A stretch of DNA of 64,000 bases from Amoebophrya sp. A120 (lineage: Eukaryota; Sar; Dinophyceae; Syndiniales; Amoebophryaceae): contig CAJINV010000012.1 in the NCBI GenBank assembly GCA_905178155.1, forward strand, positions 2,632,707 through 2,696,706. The letters run 5' to 3'. Under the pieces are notes generated by a model. The model did no database searches. It was given only the letters and a program-made list of their open reading frames with translations, and was not told the origin of the DNA. Position numbers and translations under genes: made by a program. Shown in pieces: positions 44,693-55,600 of this stretch (position 1 is its first letter; each line of letters opens with the position of its first letter).

Positions 44693-45478
44693 ATCGCGTC
44701 GAAACTTACCCAATAACTTGAAGGTGCTAGTACAACAATTTCATTTTTTTATCTTTATCGTGCTGTATTGATATTCTCATTTTTTAGTTTTCGTTCTTGT
44801 CAGAATTATTCTCGCGAATGATAAATACGTTACATTTTTATTTTTTTCGAATAGCTCTTTTAATTTTTTTTGCTTTTTTCAACTTTCGAATTGTATAGGT
44901 CGATAAATTCAATCCTTTTTCTACTCAACCAAAATTATCTTTCACTCCCAGAACCCCTAGTAATGAGATCACAAGAACTGTACTTTGACCGCCAGAAAAA
45001 AAAAACATACTTAGGCCTTAATAACATGCCAAATCCAACAGAAGTACAGGTACACCAAGTATCTTTCCAGAAAAAACATATAGTGCTTACTACCAGACTA
45101 GCGCTCTATTTCCGTAAATCTAAAAACAACCGGTATAATTACATGTTCTCGCTGAGCAACTATTCTACACCGAGCATGAGCCTTTTGCTCCACCCGAGTG
45201 CTTTTTTGTCTCTCGTAGATCTTGAAGGCATATGTTCGTTTTGCCGTTTAAGTTTAACTTCAAGCTGAAGCTCATCACTATCTGCTCTTCACATAAAAGT
45301 GTCTTCAGATACAGCTAGTTAATCGAGGTTTGGACATCAACTCAGCCTCAAGGAGCAGCACTCCACTAGTAAAGAAGTTATCCTAGACGAGCCTTCGTCC
45401 ACTAAACGACATCAAATGCAGTCACTTCACGTCATTCTGGCACAACTCTTCTGAGGAAGACTTTGCCCAGCAAACTAC
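44693..45478. other. AT-rich spacer
   Basis: 3' flank of the Asn/Gln-rich gene. The plus-strand open frame here is low-complexity and shows no domain. No repeat or RNA gene recognised. Confidence 0.45.
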
Positions 45479-48136
45479 TTAGGACACCCGCATGTTGTTC
45501 GAAGGGTACTGCTGCTGCTGGTTGTGATCGTGATTGTACTGCTGTTGTTGCCCGTACTGCTGCAGGTTGTTATGGGAAATATTCGCGCCGTGAAGATTGT
45601 TCGCGTGATTATTTCCCTTCCCCGCATGACTTGTTCCATGGTGCTGATAATTGTTGTGATACGCGGTAGAAGTATGGTCCCCTCCCTTTGTTCCTCCAAC
45701 AGCGTTACCTCCATTGTTCCCGCCACAACTCGACGTCGGACTCTGTCCCACGTTGACTGCCTTTTCGTTGTTGAAGTTCAACGGATGCGTCGGCGTGCCA
45801 TGGGGTGTCCGTGGGCGCGGCTCCTCGGGGTCGTTCCGCAAAATGTTGAAGAATTTCGTCAGCCAGGCGGAGGGGTTCTTCACCCGCATAGATCCGTCCT
45901 CATTCCGGCGTTCTAACTCCGACGATTTCAACAGCATCGGGTGCCAGTAGCAGGCGAATTGCTCTTCCAAGAACCAATCGACTGTCCTTTTTTCCACCTC
46001 GTACTTGTTGCAAACCGACAAAAGCGCGCTGTGGACCTCATCCTTGGACAAGGAATTGATGGTCTGGGACAAATGCGTCTGATTGCTGTAAGACGTCGGA
46101 TTTTGCTCCCCATTTCGGCCCCGATTCCCCACTGGGGGGTACTCCTTCGGCTGGTGGTGCTGGTGGTGCTGCTGATGTTGCCCATGTTGCCCACCTTTCA
46201 TGTTGTTGTTCATAGGAGTATGGTCGGAGGCCGTGTGGTACTGGTTGTCGAAGTTATTATTCCCACCAGCGAAATTACTAGTACCAGTGTTGTTGTGTTT
46301 ATCTCGGGCCGCGTTATGTTGGCCACGATTATGATCTTTCCCGTTGTGATGGTCCTTGCCAGAATTGTGCTGGCCACCTTGCCCTTTTCCGCCAGCGTTG
46401 TAAGCTGCAGTGTTATTGTTCATAGCTGAATAGCTGGTGTAATTGTCCTTTCCCGACAAGGCAGCTGAACCGGAGTTCTGCTGGTGTTGCGCCGGTGCGT
46501 TGAATTTGTCATGGTACTTGCCGCTACCGGATCCCGGCTGTTGGGTTTGTTCCCAATTACTCTGATAGTTCGTTCCTTGGTTGTTGTACTTATCGGAGGA
46601 GGAGGGTTGCTGGTTGTGGTACTTATCATTGTTCCCGCCGCCCTTACTGTTGTTACTTCCGTATGGCGCATGATGATCTTTGTGCTGCTGGTGGTTTTGC
46701 CCCTTGGTGTTAGCGATAGTTTGCGCCCACTGCTGCTGCGACCCATTGTTGTTCCCATTGTTATTACCAGGATTGTTGTTGTGCTGCTTTCCGTTATTCA
46801 ACATCATTCCGTGCTGGTTCTTACCACCTGCACCTTTCTGGTTGCCGTACTTATTGTTCGTCGTGCTGGTGTGGTCACCAGCATGTTGCTGGCTGGTCAA
46901 CACCATCCCTTTTGATGCCGCGCCGTGGTTGTTCATTCCACCATGATTGTCCTGCTGGTTGTTGCTTGTTCCCATCGTCTGATGATGCTGCTGCTGCTGC
47001 TGCTGCTGAGCCGCGTTGTTGTAGTTGTCCCGGAGCGAGTTCAGCTGCTGCTGAATCTGCTGCGGAGTCGGCAACACCGGCGGCGGCGGCGGATTGAAGG
47101 ACTGGTAGTTGTTAGTACTACTGCTCACCGGCTGGTGAGATGTACCATTTTGGTTGTTGTTCGCAGGCGTATTGTTGTTCATCCTGGAAGATGAATTGTT
47201 GTTCATTTTTTGTTCCTGCATTTGCATCTCCTGCTCTTCCGCTTCCATGGTTTGTTGAAACCACGACTTCGTGGACTTTTTCGTCAACAGAGTGGACGCA
47301 TTAGACTGCGGCTGCTGGTGCTGAGAGTTGTTGTTCATCATCTGCTGATTGTTGTTCATCTGCTGGTTGTGCTGCATCATCCCGCCGGCGTTGGCGTTGT
47401 GCGAGGTCAAAATGCTACTACCCGTGGTGAAGCCCGAGTTGGTTCCCGAGAATTCCAACTTGGAATTGCTTCCCGGCTGGTGCGGTTGCCCGATCGTAGA
47501 CCCGAACGAGTGCAGGAAATTGTTGTTGGTGGTGGAGGAAGAGTTGGCACCGTTGACACCAGCAGCATTCGTATTCGAGTTGTGCTGCTGGGTACTGTTG
47601 TTGTGGCTTTGATTTTGATTTTCTTGCTGGTGCTGGTGGTGCTTGTTCATTCCTCCTTTCTTGTTATTTTTCCCGTGGCCCTTAGAAGTATTGTTTTCCT
47701 TGTTGCTGTTGTTTTCCTTACTTCCGGTGTGAGTAGAAGTAGCCGAGTTATTGTTGTTGCTCGTCTCACCCTTAGAATTATTATTCCCCCCAAACTCCTT
47801 GTTCGCACCACCGTAACTGAAAGCGCTCATGCAGGATTTCGATCCCGACTGGCTCTTCCCAGTCGTCTGCCCGCCAGGAGTGGTGGACTGAAAGGAACTT
47901 TCGTTCGCCGCGGTGGTGTGGTTTCCACCGTTAGAAGTACCGTCGTGCATCATCTTCCCGCCCGTCCCGCTGGAAAGACTGGTGTTCCAGTGGTTCGGCG
48001 TTTCAACCCAGGTGCCCGCCCCGGGAGTCTCGTTCCAGGCCTTGTTGTCGCGCCACGCGCGGCCGTCGGAGGCTTGTCCGTTGTTGTCCGGCTCCATAGA
48101 CGGGGACGCGTCGGGAGCGGACTGCTTGGTCGTCGC
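45479..48136 (-). CDS. Asn/Gln/His-rich prion-like protein
   Basis: The main exon encodes about 885 residues (872 from the first internal Met, MEPDNNGQ, at 48097). Most of it is Asn/Gln/Gly/His/Ser with short poly-Gln and poly-Asn runs, typical of disordered proteins that form RNA granules. One ordered block lies near residues 670-765 of the Met-started form: LSKDEVHSALLSVCNKYEVE, KRTVDWFLEEQFACYWHPML, then RVKNPSAWLTKFFNILRN. This helical segment with a KNPSAWLT motif recalls short modules I associate with dinoflagellate RNA-related proteins; that link is from memory and uncertain. A GT-AG intron (48360-48137, donor GTATAG) links it to an upstream exon in the same phase. There are no introners, even though it is one of the longest exons here. 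Confidence 0.75.
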   Translation of the reverse strand, partial: ATTKQSAPDASPSMEPDNNGQASDGRAWRDNKAWNETPGAGTWVETPNHWNTSLSSGTGGKMMHDGTSNGGNHTTAANESSFQSTTPGGQTTGKSQSGSKSCMSAFSYGGANKEFGGNNNSKGETSNNNNSATSTHTGSKENNSNKENNTSKGHGKNNKKGGMNKHHQHQQENQNQSHNNSTQQHNSNTNAAGVNGANSSSTTNNNFLHSFGSTIGQPHQPGSNSKLEFSGTNSGFTTGSSILTSHNANAGGMMQHNQQMNNNQQMMNNNSQHQQPQSNASTLLTKKSTKSWFQQTMEAEEQEMQMQEQKMNNNSSSRMNNNTPANNNQNGTSHQPVSSSTNNYQSFNPPPPPVLPTPQQIQQQLNSLRDNYNNAAQQQQQQQHHQTMGTSNNQQDNHGGMNNHGAASKGMVLTSQQHAGDHTSTTNNKYGNQKGAGGKNQHGMMLNNGKQHNNNPGNNNGNNNGSQQQWAQTIANTKGQNHQQHKDHHAPYGSNNSKGGGNNDKYHNQQPSSSDKYNNQGTNYQSNWEQTQQPGSGSGKYHDKFNAPAQHQQNSGSAALSGKDNYTSYSAMNNNTAAYNAGGKGQGGQHNSGKDHHNGKDHNRGQHNAARDKHNNTGTSNFAGGNNNFDNQYHTASDHTPMNNNMKGGQHGQHQQHHQHHQPKEYPPVGNRGRNGEQNPTSYSNQTHLSQTINSLSKDEVHSALLSVCNKYEVEKRTVDWFLEEQFACYWHPMLLKSSELERRNEDGSMRVKNPSAWLTKFFNILRNDPEEPRPRTPHGTPTHPLNFNNEKAVNVGQSPTSSCGGNNGGNAVGGTKGGDHTSTAYHNNYQHHGTSHAGKGNNHANNLHGANISHNNLQQYGQQQQYNHDHNQQQQYPSNNMRVS

Positions 48137-48360
48137 CTGTTATTTCATTCAATGATAATTTCTCTGCTATTGATTGAACACGACTCAGCCGATGACTGCA
48201 ACCCACGTGAAGATGGACTCCCTCACTTCGGCACACCAGGATATCAGAAAGACTGCACCTACGTAATTCATTTTCATCCCGATAGAAATTGGAATTGCAT
48301 TGCTGCAATTCCAATTTGATATTTCATTTTTATTCAGCATAAGAAACAAAGAAACTATAC

Positions 48361-48798
48361 CGAGCGACCACCCGAATTATTGTGCTCAAAGCCCTGGTGA
48401 AAGTCGATGCGACGCTTGGTGATCGGCAGGATGAGGCCTGGCTGCGTGGTAGCTCCTGCAGCTCCCTGTTGGTTGTTGTTGTTGTTCCCAGCAGTAGCAC
48501 CACTAGCACCTCCGGTATTACTGTTGTTGTTGTTCCCCGTATTATTATTGTTGTTGTTCCCCGCGGTCCCAGCAGCAGCGCCTCCACCACTCTGCGGTGG
48601 GCTCGGCGGCGCCTTCTGCGGTGGCGGCGGCGTGACCGCTTCGGGAATGGTGCGCGGGGTTTCGGACGATTCAGAAAGACCCGGCGGACGCTCGGGGCCC
48701 GACTTCGGCGAGTTTTTCTTCTTCTTCGACGGACCAAGCTCCTCTGTGTAGGTTTGTTGTTGTGTGAGGATTTTGTATGAAGAAGATTTTTCGATTTG
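48361..48798 (-). CDS. Upstream exon of the Asn/Gln-rich gene (5' end unresolved)
   Basis: The open frame reads ELGPSKKKKNSPKSGPERPP, then Pro-rich and poly-Asn stretches, and ends FEHNNSGGRS before a GT donor. It joins in phase to ATTKQSAPDASPSMEPDNN in the main exon. The frame stops at a TGA at 48799-48801 and has no Met, so at least one more 5' exon or a non-AUG start is needed; an AG near 48756 could be the acceptor. Confidence 0.55.
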
Positions 48799-48991
48799 TC
48801 ATGCTATTGGTATTGCTAACTGGAAAGGCAATGCACAAAAAATACAAGCGAAGTGATCTCTTGTGCTGATGCGATGGATCAGTGTTGTAGTCGGGTATCG
48901 CATGAAGAACAAGTAGAAGAGATAGAGAAATCATCAACATAAACCGAAGCAAATCAACAGTCAAACAAGAATCGGTCATCTGTCAAACAAT

Positions 48992-50770
48992 TCACTCATG
49001 TGTATCCGGGGGTTTTAAGTCGTTGTCTTCTTCGTGAACTTCTTTCTCTGTCAAACAAGTTAAAGTAAAAAGTATACTCAGTTTTTTCTTGGTGGCCGCG
49101 ATGACCACCTCCGCCGCGCTGGAGCTTTTCTATCCTGTGCAAAACTATTGTACTCGTATTGCAGTCATGCATTACAAATCTTCTTTTTAAGGTAAATCTG
49201 CATTACAAATTTTATTTCTCATGCTGAGGGAATTTGTAATGCATTTATACGAGTACGATACTTTTGCAGTTCATATTTTCTTCGCCGCAGCCACCGGCGT
49301 CTTCTGGTCCATCATCTTGGGCGTAGAAGTCGCATTGTCAAGAACAACATCGCCGACAGAAGTGGAGATCATGACCTCTCCACCCGCGGGGGTGACGACC
49401 CCATTGTTGGAAACGGAATCCCCGGAGGTGGAGCTGGAGTCTTCGCCGTCCCCATCACAGCTCCCGGCGTCGCAGCTGTTGGAGGAGTTTTGCGACGGCG
49501 TCTTCCCCGTGTCCGACAAAAAATCGTTTTGGACAGACTTGTTCAGCTTCTTGTTCAAATTCTTCAACACCGAGGTCGGCGACTGAGTCGTGATGTTCAT
49601 CTGCTGGTTAGAAGCACCAGTACAAGAGCCCCCGGTCGTCGCCAACACCTGCTGGAAATTATGTTGAGCAGCGACGCCGGTAAGCGCCTCCGTCGGAGCT
49701 CCAGCAAGGGTCCCCGCCGGCGGAGCAAGCATGTTGCTCATGTTGAAACTGCTGTTCACAGCCCCCGTCGTGTTAACCACCGCTGTCCCGGTACTGAAGG
49801 CCGTCATGGTCTCGATGTACTGTGCAAACGTGTTTGCGAGAGACTTGTTTTCCCGTTCCAACCGCTTGATGCGGTCGTCTTTTTCCTGGATCAGGGACAT
49901 GCACTCCTGGCGCTGTTTTTCGACCACTTTTTTCTCCGCCTCCACGTTGTCCAAGACAACGGTACTCCGGTTGGAGATGTTCTGATCCACCGCCATCTTT
50001 TCCGGCAGGGTTAGGCCGTCCGTAGTAGTACTAGGATCACCTGCAGCTCCACCAGACGTTGCACAAGAAGTGTTGGTCGAATTGTTGCTGCCGGAGCAAG
50101 CAGAGCCATCGTTGCCGGCGGTCGAGCTGCAAGAACCGTCAGCATTGATAGTTCCAGCAGTAGTCCCGGAGCAAGTGGAATTCATACCAGCACCGCCCAA
50201 CGGCAGCTTCAGACTCTCCCCCTCCCGTGGCGTGACGCCCCCGAGATCGGCACAGGTGGAGGGCGTGTTCAGACCACCATTGCTAGACTTCGTCTCTCGG
50301 GGCGTGTTGGAGAACGACCCGTACAACAGGGACGCGAAGTTGTCCTTTTCCATCTCCAGTTGCGCCACCTGCTGTTTCAGTTCCTCGCGCTGGTGCAGCA
50401 TGCTCTCGTACTTTTCCGTCATGCGGTCAAAGGCACACTGGAGCTCGTCAACGGGGGCAGCTGGTGCCTCAGCACTGGTCTTGTCTCCATCGGTAGTGGT
50501 AGTGCCGTTAGTGTCTGTATTGTTCGAAGTACTAGACTGGTTCAGCACAGTACTAGGCTGGAAGGACGATGTGGTGCTGTTGGCGGATTCCTGCCTTTGA
50601 CCGGATTTCACGGACTCCACATCGTTGTCACCTCCACCTCCGACCAGTGTGTTCGTGAAAAACCCCACCGACGGGTTCGTGTTCGTCTCGCTATTCAAAG
50701 CAAACCGCGGCGGCGGCATCGGGCTAGGGGTGGATCCCAGAGACAAGGTGGGCGTCACGGGTTCCGGCAT
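48992..50770 (-). CDS. Coiled-coil protein, 542 aa, 2 exons
   Basis: Exons 50770-49276 and 49125-48992 sum to 1629 nt (542 aa), separated by introner A13. Two coiled-coil segments are visible: near residues 110-145 (FDRMTEKYESMLHQREELKQ, then QVAQLEMEKDNF) and near 272-325 (AEKKVVEKQRQECMSLIQEK, then DDRIKRLERENKSLANTFAQ). The rest is Ser/Thr/Asn/Gly-rich and probably disordered, with repeated TPRE-type motifs (NTPRETKS, VTPREGES) that could be phosphorylation sites. The last exon adds a Lys-rich, hydrophobic tail (ATKKKLSILFTLTC). No family is recognised; a cytoskeletal or scaffold role would fit. Confidence 0.72.
49131..49275. mobile_element. Introner A13 (family A)
   Basis: TIR tatcctgtgcaaaactattg and its inverse. 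Exact duplication ttttc at 49126-49130 and 49276-49280. It is 145 bp; removal joins AAAKK to SSSAAEV in frame. Confidence 0.94.
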
Positions 50771-52674
50771 TTTGTTCTTGGATAGATTTTATTTCAGTGG
50801 TTTACTACAATTTCGAGAGATACAACGGATCGCGAACGGACCAGATGTGCTGCTTCTTGCGCGATTAGTACTAGTAATAGCCGTAGTGCTATTTTCTGTA
50901 CAATGTGCTGGATACTTTGGTGAGGACGGCCAAGTTCAAATCCTATAGTTCAAAACAATGAGCAGCGTACTGCTGAATAGGTTACAAGTTGTCAAGATTT
51001 TTATTGTGAAAGGATCTCTGTACTAGAGTTACTCTGGTCGTGGTCCCGATACTTCTTAACAACCTCGGAGGTATTTGTGTGCGTTGAGTAGTCTTGGATA
51101 GTTTTAGAATTTTACACGTAGTAGTTAAAAAGTTGTACAGTATCTGGCCTGCGTATCCTCCCGCTAGAAGTACGTCTACCGAAGGCTCCTACACCCGTAA
51201 ATAAGTGTCGTAGTCGTGAGTAGATACTTTTCCGTTTTCGAAAGAAAAATACGCCCTATATTTGTACAAATGTGACCTAATGCGAAGATGCTGTTTAAAA
51301 ATATTAAAGTACTTGTAGTTGAGCTTGTTGTCGATCGTCTTTTGACTTGTTTTGAGATGTTGTGGTCGATATAATTGTGATCTTGTTAGTTTCGTAAAAA
51401 TAAGTAAAAACCGTTGATTCTATTTCTGGATTCAGAAAAGAAAAAACGGCACTTGAAAGGAGTCAACGGCTTCAACGAGGAAGACGCTGCCCAGTCAAGA
51501 TTTTCGCTGTAAAAGAACCTGGTGATTAGTTTCGGGGGAAAAGAAAAAGTTATGGGAAATAAAAAGCGAATTCTCAGGGTGGAGAAATGTTAAGGAGTGG
51601 GTACAATTTCAAAAGTGATCGGCGAGATAAGACTCTCGGTTCTTTTATTTCGGGTCGTCGCGGGTGGATTTTTATTTTTTTATACAAGCTCGGAGATCGT
51701 CGTTGAATTTAATATTTTGCTAGCTCGATTTTGATGCGAGAGGATGATCGTTTCTTTTTGCCGAACCGCGATGAATGAACTTTGCTCGATCTGTTTTGAT
51801 GTTTAAGGGATTCTTACTAATACTCGGATTTTGAAAAGAAGAAGGCTATATGCAGATCGTGTACAATTTATCGTGAAAAACTTCGCGGGGAAGGATCGAT
51901 CGTCGTCGTCGTAAGTCGTTTTAGGGTCGTGGTTAGAACAGATCTCGTCGCTGTGCGCAAGATTTTGAAATGATATTTGGATCGCCTTTTCACTTTGAAA
52001 ACTAAACACGACTTGCGGCTCTTTCTTTTATCGCCGCTCCTGCGTATGAACAAGGGAGACCGATTTTTTCTCTTCCGTTCCTCAACAAATTGTCGTTCTA
52101 AATCTAGTGATCTCTTTACTTACTTTCAGATCCACTGGTGCCCGTTGCGTCCTCGCTCTCCTCAGCTTGTCGCAGAATGAAATATAAAAGCATTCTCATG
52201 TGAATGATCTCATCTTTCGTTATACTAGACCGATATTGCTTTATCGAAAACCGAACCGAGTTCTTCTCGCGTTCCGCCCGAAGGAACACAACTCTCGCAA
52301 AGTACATCCTGCATCAGAGGCCATCAACACTGACTCGTCTTCGATAATCGCGTATGGTATCAATGCTTAGTAGTAGTCGCAATGGTTTATTTTCTTCATG
52401 TGTTTATTCTTGGATCAGTATCATCGATACGGTTTGTTTTTTCCGAATACTGATGTTGAAACGTCGGCTTTTGACTCTCTTCATTAGATGTAGGAATTCT
52501 TCATTGAGGTACTCAAATATGTCCTCTTCACACATCTCGAATACAGTACGGAACTGTGATCAAAAGACAGTGCTGCCACTTCGTAAGTTGGCGCACGAGA
52601 CCGATCTACCTTAACTACTACAAATAGCACCTTGGAGCATCAATTTCTCGACCACCTGTTCGATGAAAACATAG
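50771..52674. other. AT-rich intergenic region
   Basis: About 1.9 kb between the coiled-coil gene start and the stop of the 1350-aa gene. Short open frames only; no introner, RNA gene or repeat recognised. Confidence 0.5.
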
Positions 52675-55600
52675 CTAGAGCCAGCCGAATTTGGTATCGA
52701 CGCAGACGAAGGCGTAGGCGTGTGCCTGTCCGGAGTCGCGATCTTCATCATTCAGACCATTGCCACCGCCGCCATGAAGGGCAGCACCGCCTCCGTTGAT
52801 TCCAACACACCCCCCATGATCTCGTCGCCGCAGCTCCGGCAGGAAAATTTTCTCGTCCACCACCAGTTTCACCGCACCCTCCACAAACGGCATATCCCGT
52901 GCAAAAGTATCGCACTGTACTCGTATTGCGATCATGCATTACAATTTTTTTTCTTAAAGCAAATCCGCATTACGAATTTTGTTTGTCATTCTGAGGACAT
53001 TTTTTGTAATGCATTAATACGAATACGATTTACTTTTGCACAGGATACGGCAACCGGTCCAGCCACTGCAGCAGAATCGGCCGCAGCACCTTCCGCACCT
53101 CCGCCTCGCTGAACCACTTCTGCCGCATATCCTGAGTAAAAACGTACCCACGCCAGAGTTAGGATGAGGATTTTGCAACACAAACCTAGGAGCTTTGTGA
53201 GTCACGCATGACAAGTTGAGCTCTGCAGTGTAGTGCAGGTTAGCAAGTGCAGCCGCGTCACAAATCCAGCTGCTCATCCTGTTCACAACGTCACAAATTC
53301 CAAAACACGATTGGAAATGGCTCTCATGGGGATGCGCATTACAACTCTGGTGTGGGTACGTTTTTACTCAGGGTACCGCAAGCCGAGCAGCTGCGCCTTC
53401 TGCAGAAAGGTTTTCGCGTAGAAGCACACCGGGACTCTCTCCTTTCGCTGCTCGATCGTGAACCCAAATTTGACGGATTTGAGTCGGTACTTGTCTTCGA
53501 TTCTTTCCAGCACACACATCTCCTCGAAATTCTGAGGCCACACGTCGACTATCTGCATCGAGTGGTCGGGCGAATTGCCGCGGACGAGCCGGAGGGTACG
53601 GAAAGTTGTGCTGGATACAGAGAGGTGACGCTGCGCCTGTACTTCTCCTGAAGAGGCCGAGCTGGCTGTTCCCGGCGCCGCCAGTGAAGGAGCTGCTGCT
53701 GCGCCGAGTGGGATCCTCGTCGAGGTCGTGAGATTATTGTTGAGATAATTTTCATTCAAGTGGCTCTTGCCGCCGTTAGGTGCATTTTTGTCATGCGATA
53801 AAGCGCTTTCCATGTTGATCCGCGCGGCCGCGGCAGCGGCTCCCTCAACACCGCCACACGACCCGCCCCCGAAATTCACCTTCAAAGAATTTCCAGAACT
53901 GTTCGCACCAAAACCCTGACTTGGCACGATTCCCAATTGCAGCTCTCTTTTCAATATCCTGTGCAAAAATGTCTGAGTCTGGAAGGATGTAACCTGTGAT
54001 GCGCATTTCAGAACACACAAAAATCTCTCATGCATGGGTAGCAAAAGCTGCCCACTCTCTGTCACCAAAATGGGGGATTTGTCATGCGGGTTCGGCATTG
54101 CGGAAGCTTCTCGAAAGCTGTGATGCTAGAGCTTCCATGCCAGACCTTCCGTGTCATGCAGAAACAGCATGACTCTTCCAGACCCAGACATTTCCACATT
54201 TGATATTCAACTTCCGGTGCGCCTGGAGAAACTCTTGTACGGAGTGAAGCGGCGGAGGATCGAAGTCCCGGTGCTCCTGTGGAAATCCAGCACCCGATGA
54301 AGAACCAGTGCTGCCTGGTGGAAGTAAAAACCCTGCCGCAGTAGATCTCCCGGTCCCGGCGCACCAACTACCATCAACTGCATTTCGACCTCCAGCAGAT
54401 GTTCTTCTTGCCATCGGCATCACCCAGGGTCGCGGATCTGTCAAGTACACCCTGGCGTCCAATCGGTTCAAGATTCCGTATTTCGGATCGAACGGAATCG
54501 CGGAATCATACTGCAAATACGAAACCTGCTTTGCGTCGTGAGGTAGGGACAAAACGGACGAGTAGAGAGGGGGAGATACGACAACTTCTGGTGCTGTCCC
54601 AACGCAAGTTACAGCATTTTTGCCTTTAATATTGTCGTCGACGTCACGGTTTTTTTGTGTGTGGAAAAGCACTCTGAAGAAATTCCGTGCCACATGGTAT
54701 CCGTCGCTAGGGAAAGCTAGACAAGCAGTCTGAATCTTGTCGCTGGTGGTCCTCGATGCGTAATTATATAATTCTTCGCGGGCACCGGTGTTTGAAGCGG
54801 TCTTCACCGAAGCTGCGTTCAGAGTTGTCGCATTGACGAGTACGTACTCTGGTTGAAGACGATGCGCCTCTTCACCTTGGTCATTCATGTTTCTGTTTTG
54901 CATATCGACGGTTGAAGGTATCGCGGCGTCGGTCATTCTTTCAAAGCGAACAAATTTCGGCTTCAACGTCAACGCATTGCCGGGGTCTGTAGAATCTTGA
55001 AACTCATGATCCGCGGCGTGGTATCTGTCCCACAGTAGTTGCTGTCCACAATAAATTATCCAGTGCAAAAGTATCGTACTCGTATAAATGCAAGTCTTGC
55101 ATCACAAATCTTGTTCCCAAGGCAAATCAGCATTACAAATTTTATTTCTCATGCTGAGGAAATTTGTAATGCATTTATACGAATACGATACTTTTGCAGT
55201 GCATATAAATCTCCCACACGAAATTTTCATCTAATCCGCCGCCCTTGTACGCATTTGCCGCGAGAGGCTGCTCCAGGTTTTTGCTGTGCGGGTTGTACAC
55301 GGTAAACGACGCATCTTCGTAAAAATTCATTTTGTTTCCAAAACAAAACGGCTGCTGGTGACCACTACCCGGTAGGTGTAGTCCTGGTGCCCGCTTGTTG
55401 TTACTCTTATCAAGAGAACAACTACCCGCATTGAGACTGACATTTTTGATTTTGCTCGACATAGTACGATCTTCCCCGTTAATGTAATTACCAACGATTC
55501 GCCCCACGAAGCAGGAGCTCTCGTTGTATTCCGCTTCTTCGCGGACAAAAGGCTCGTGGCGTAATCGCTTGCGGAAGAGCGACTCCAGGGGTTCACGCTT

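Noticed and set aside
47210-48319. 369-codon plus-strand open frame
   Set aside because: Antisense of the Asn/Gln-rich gene; its poly-Val/Leu runs are the complement of Asn/Gln codons.
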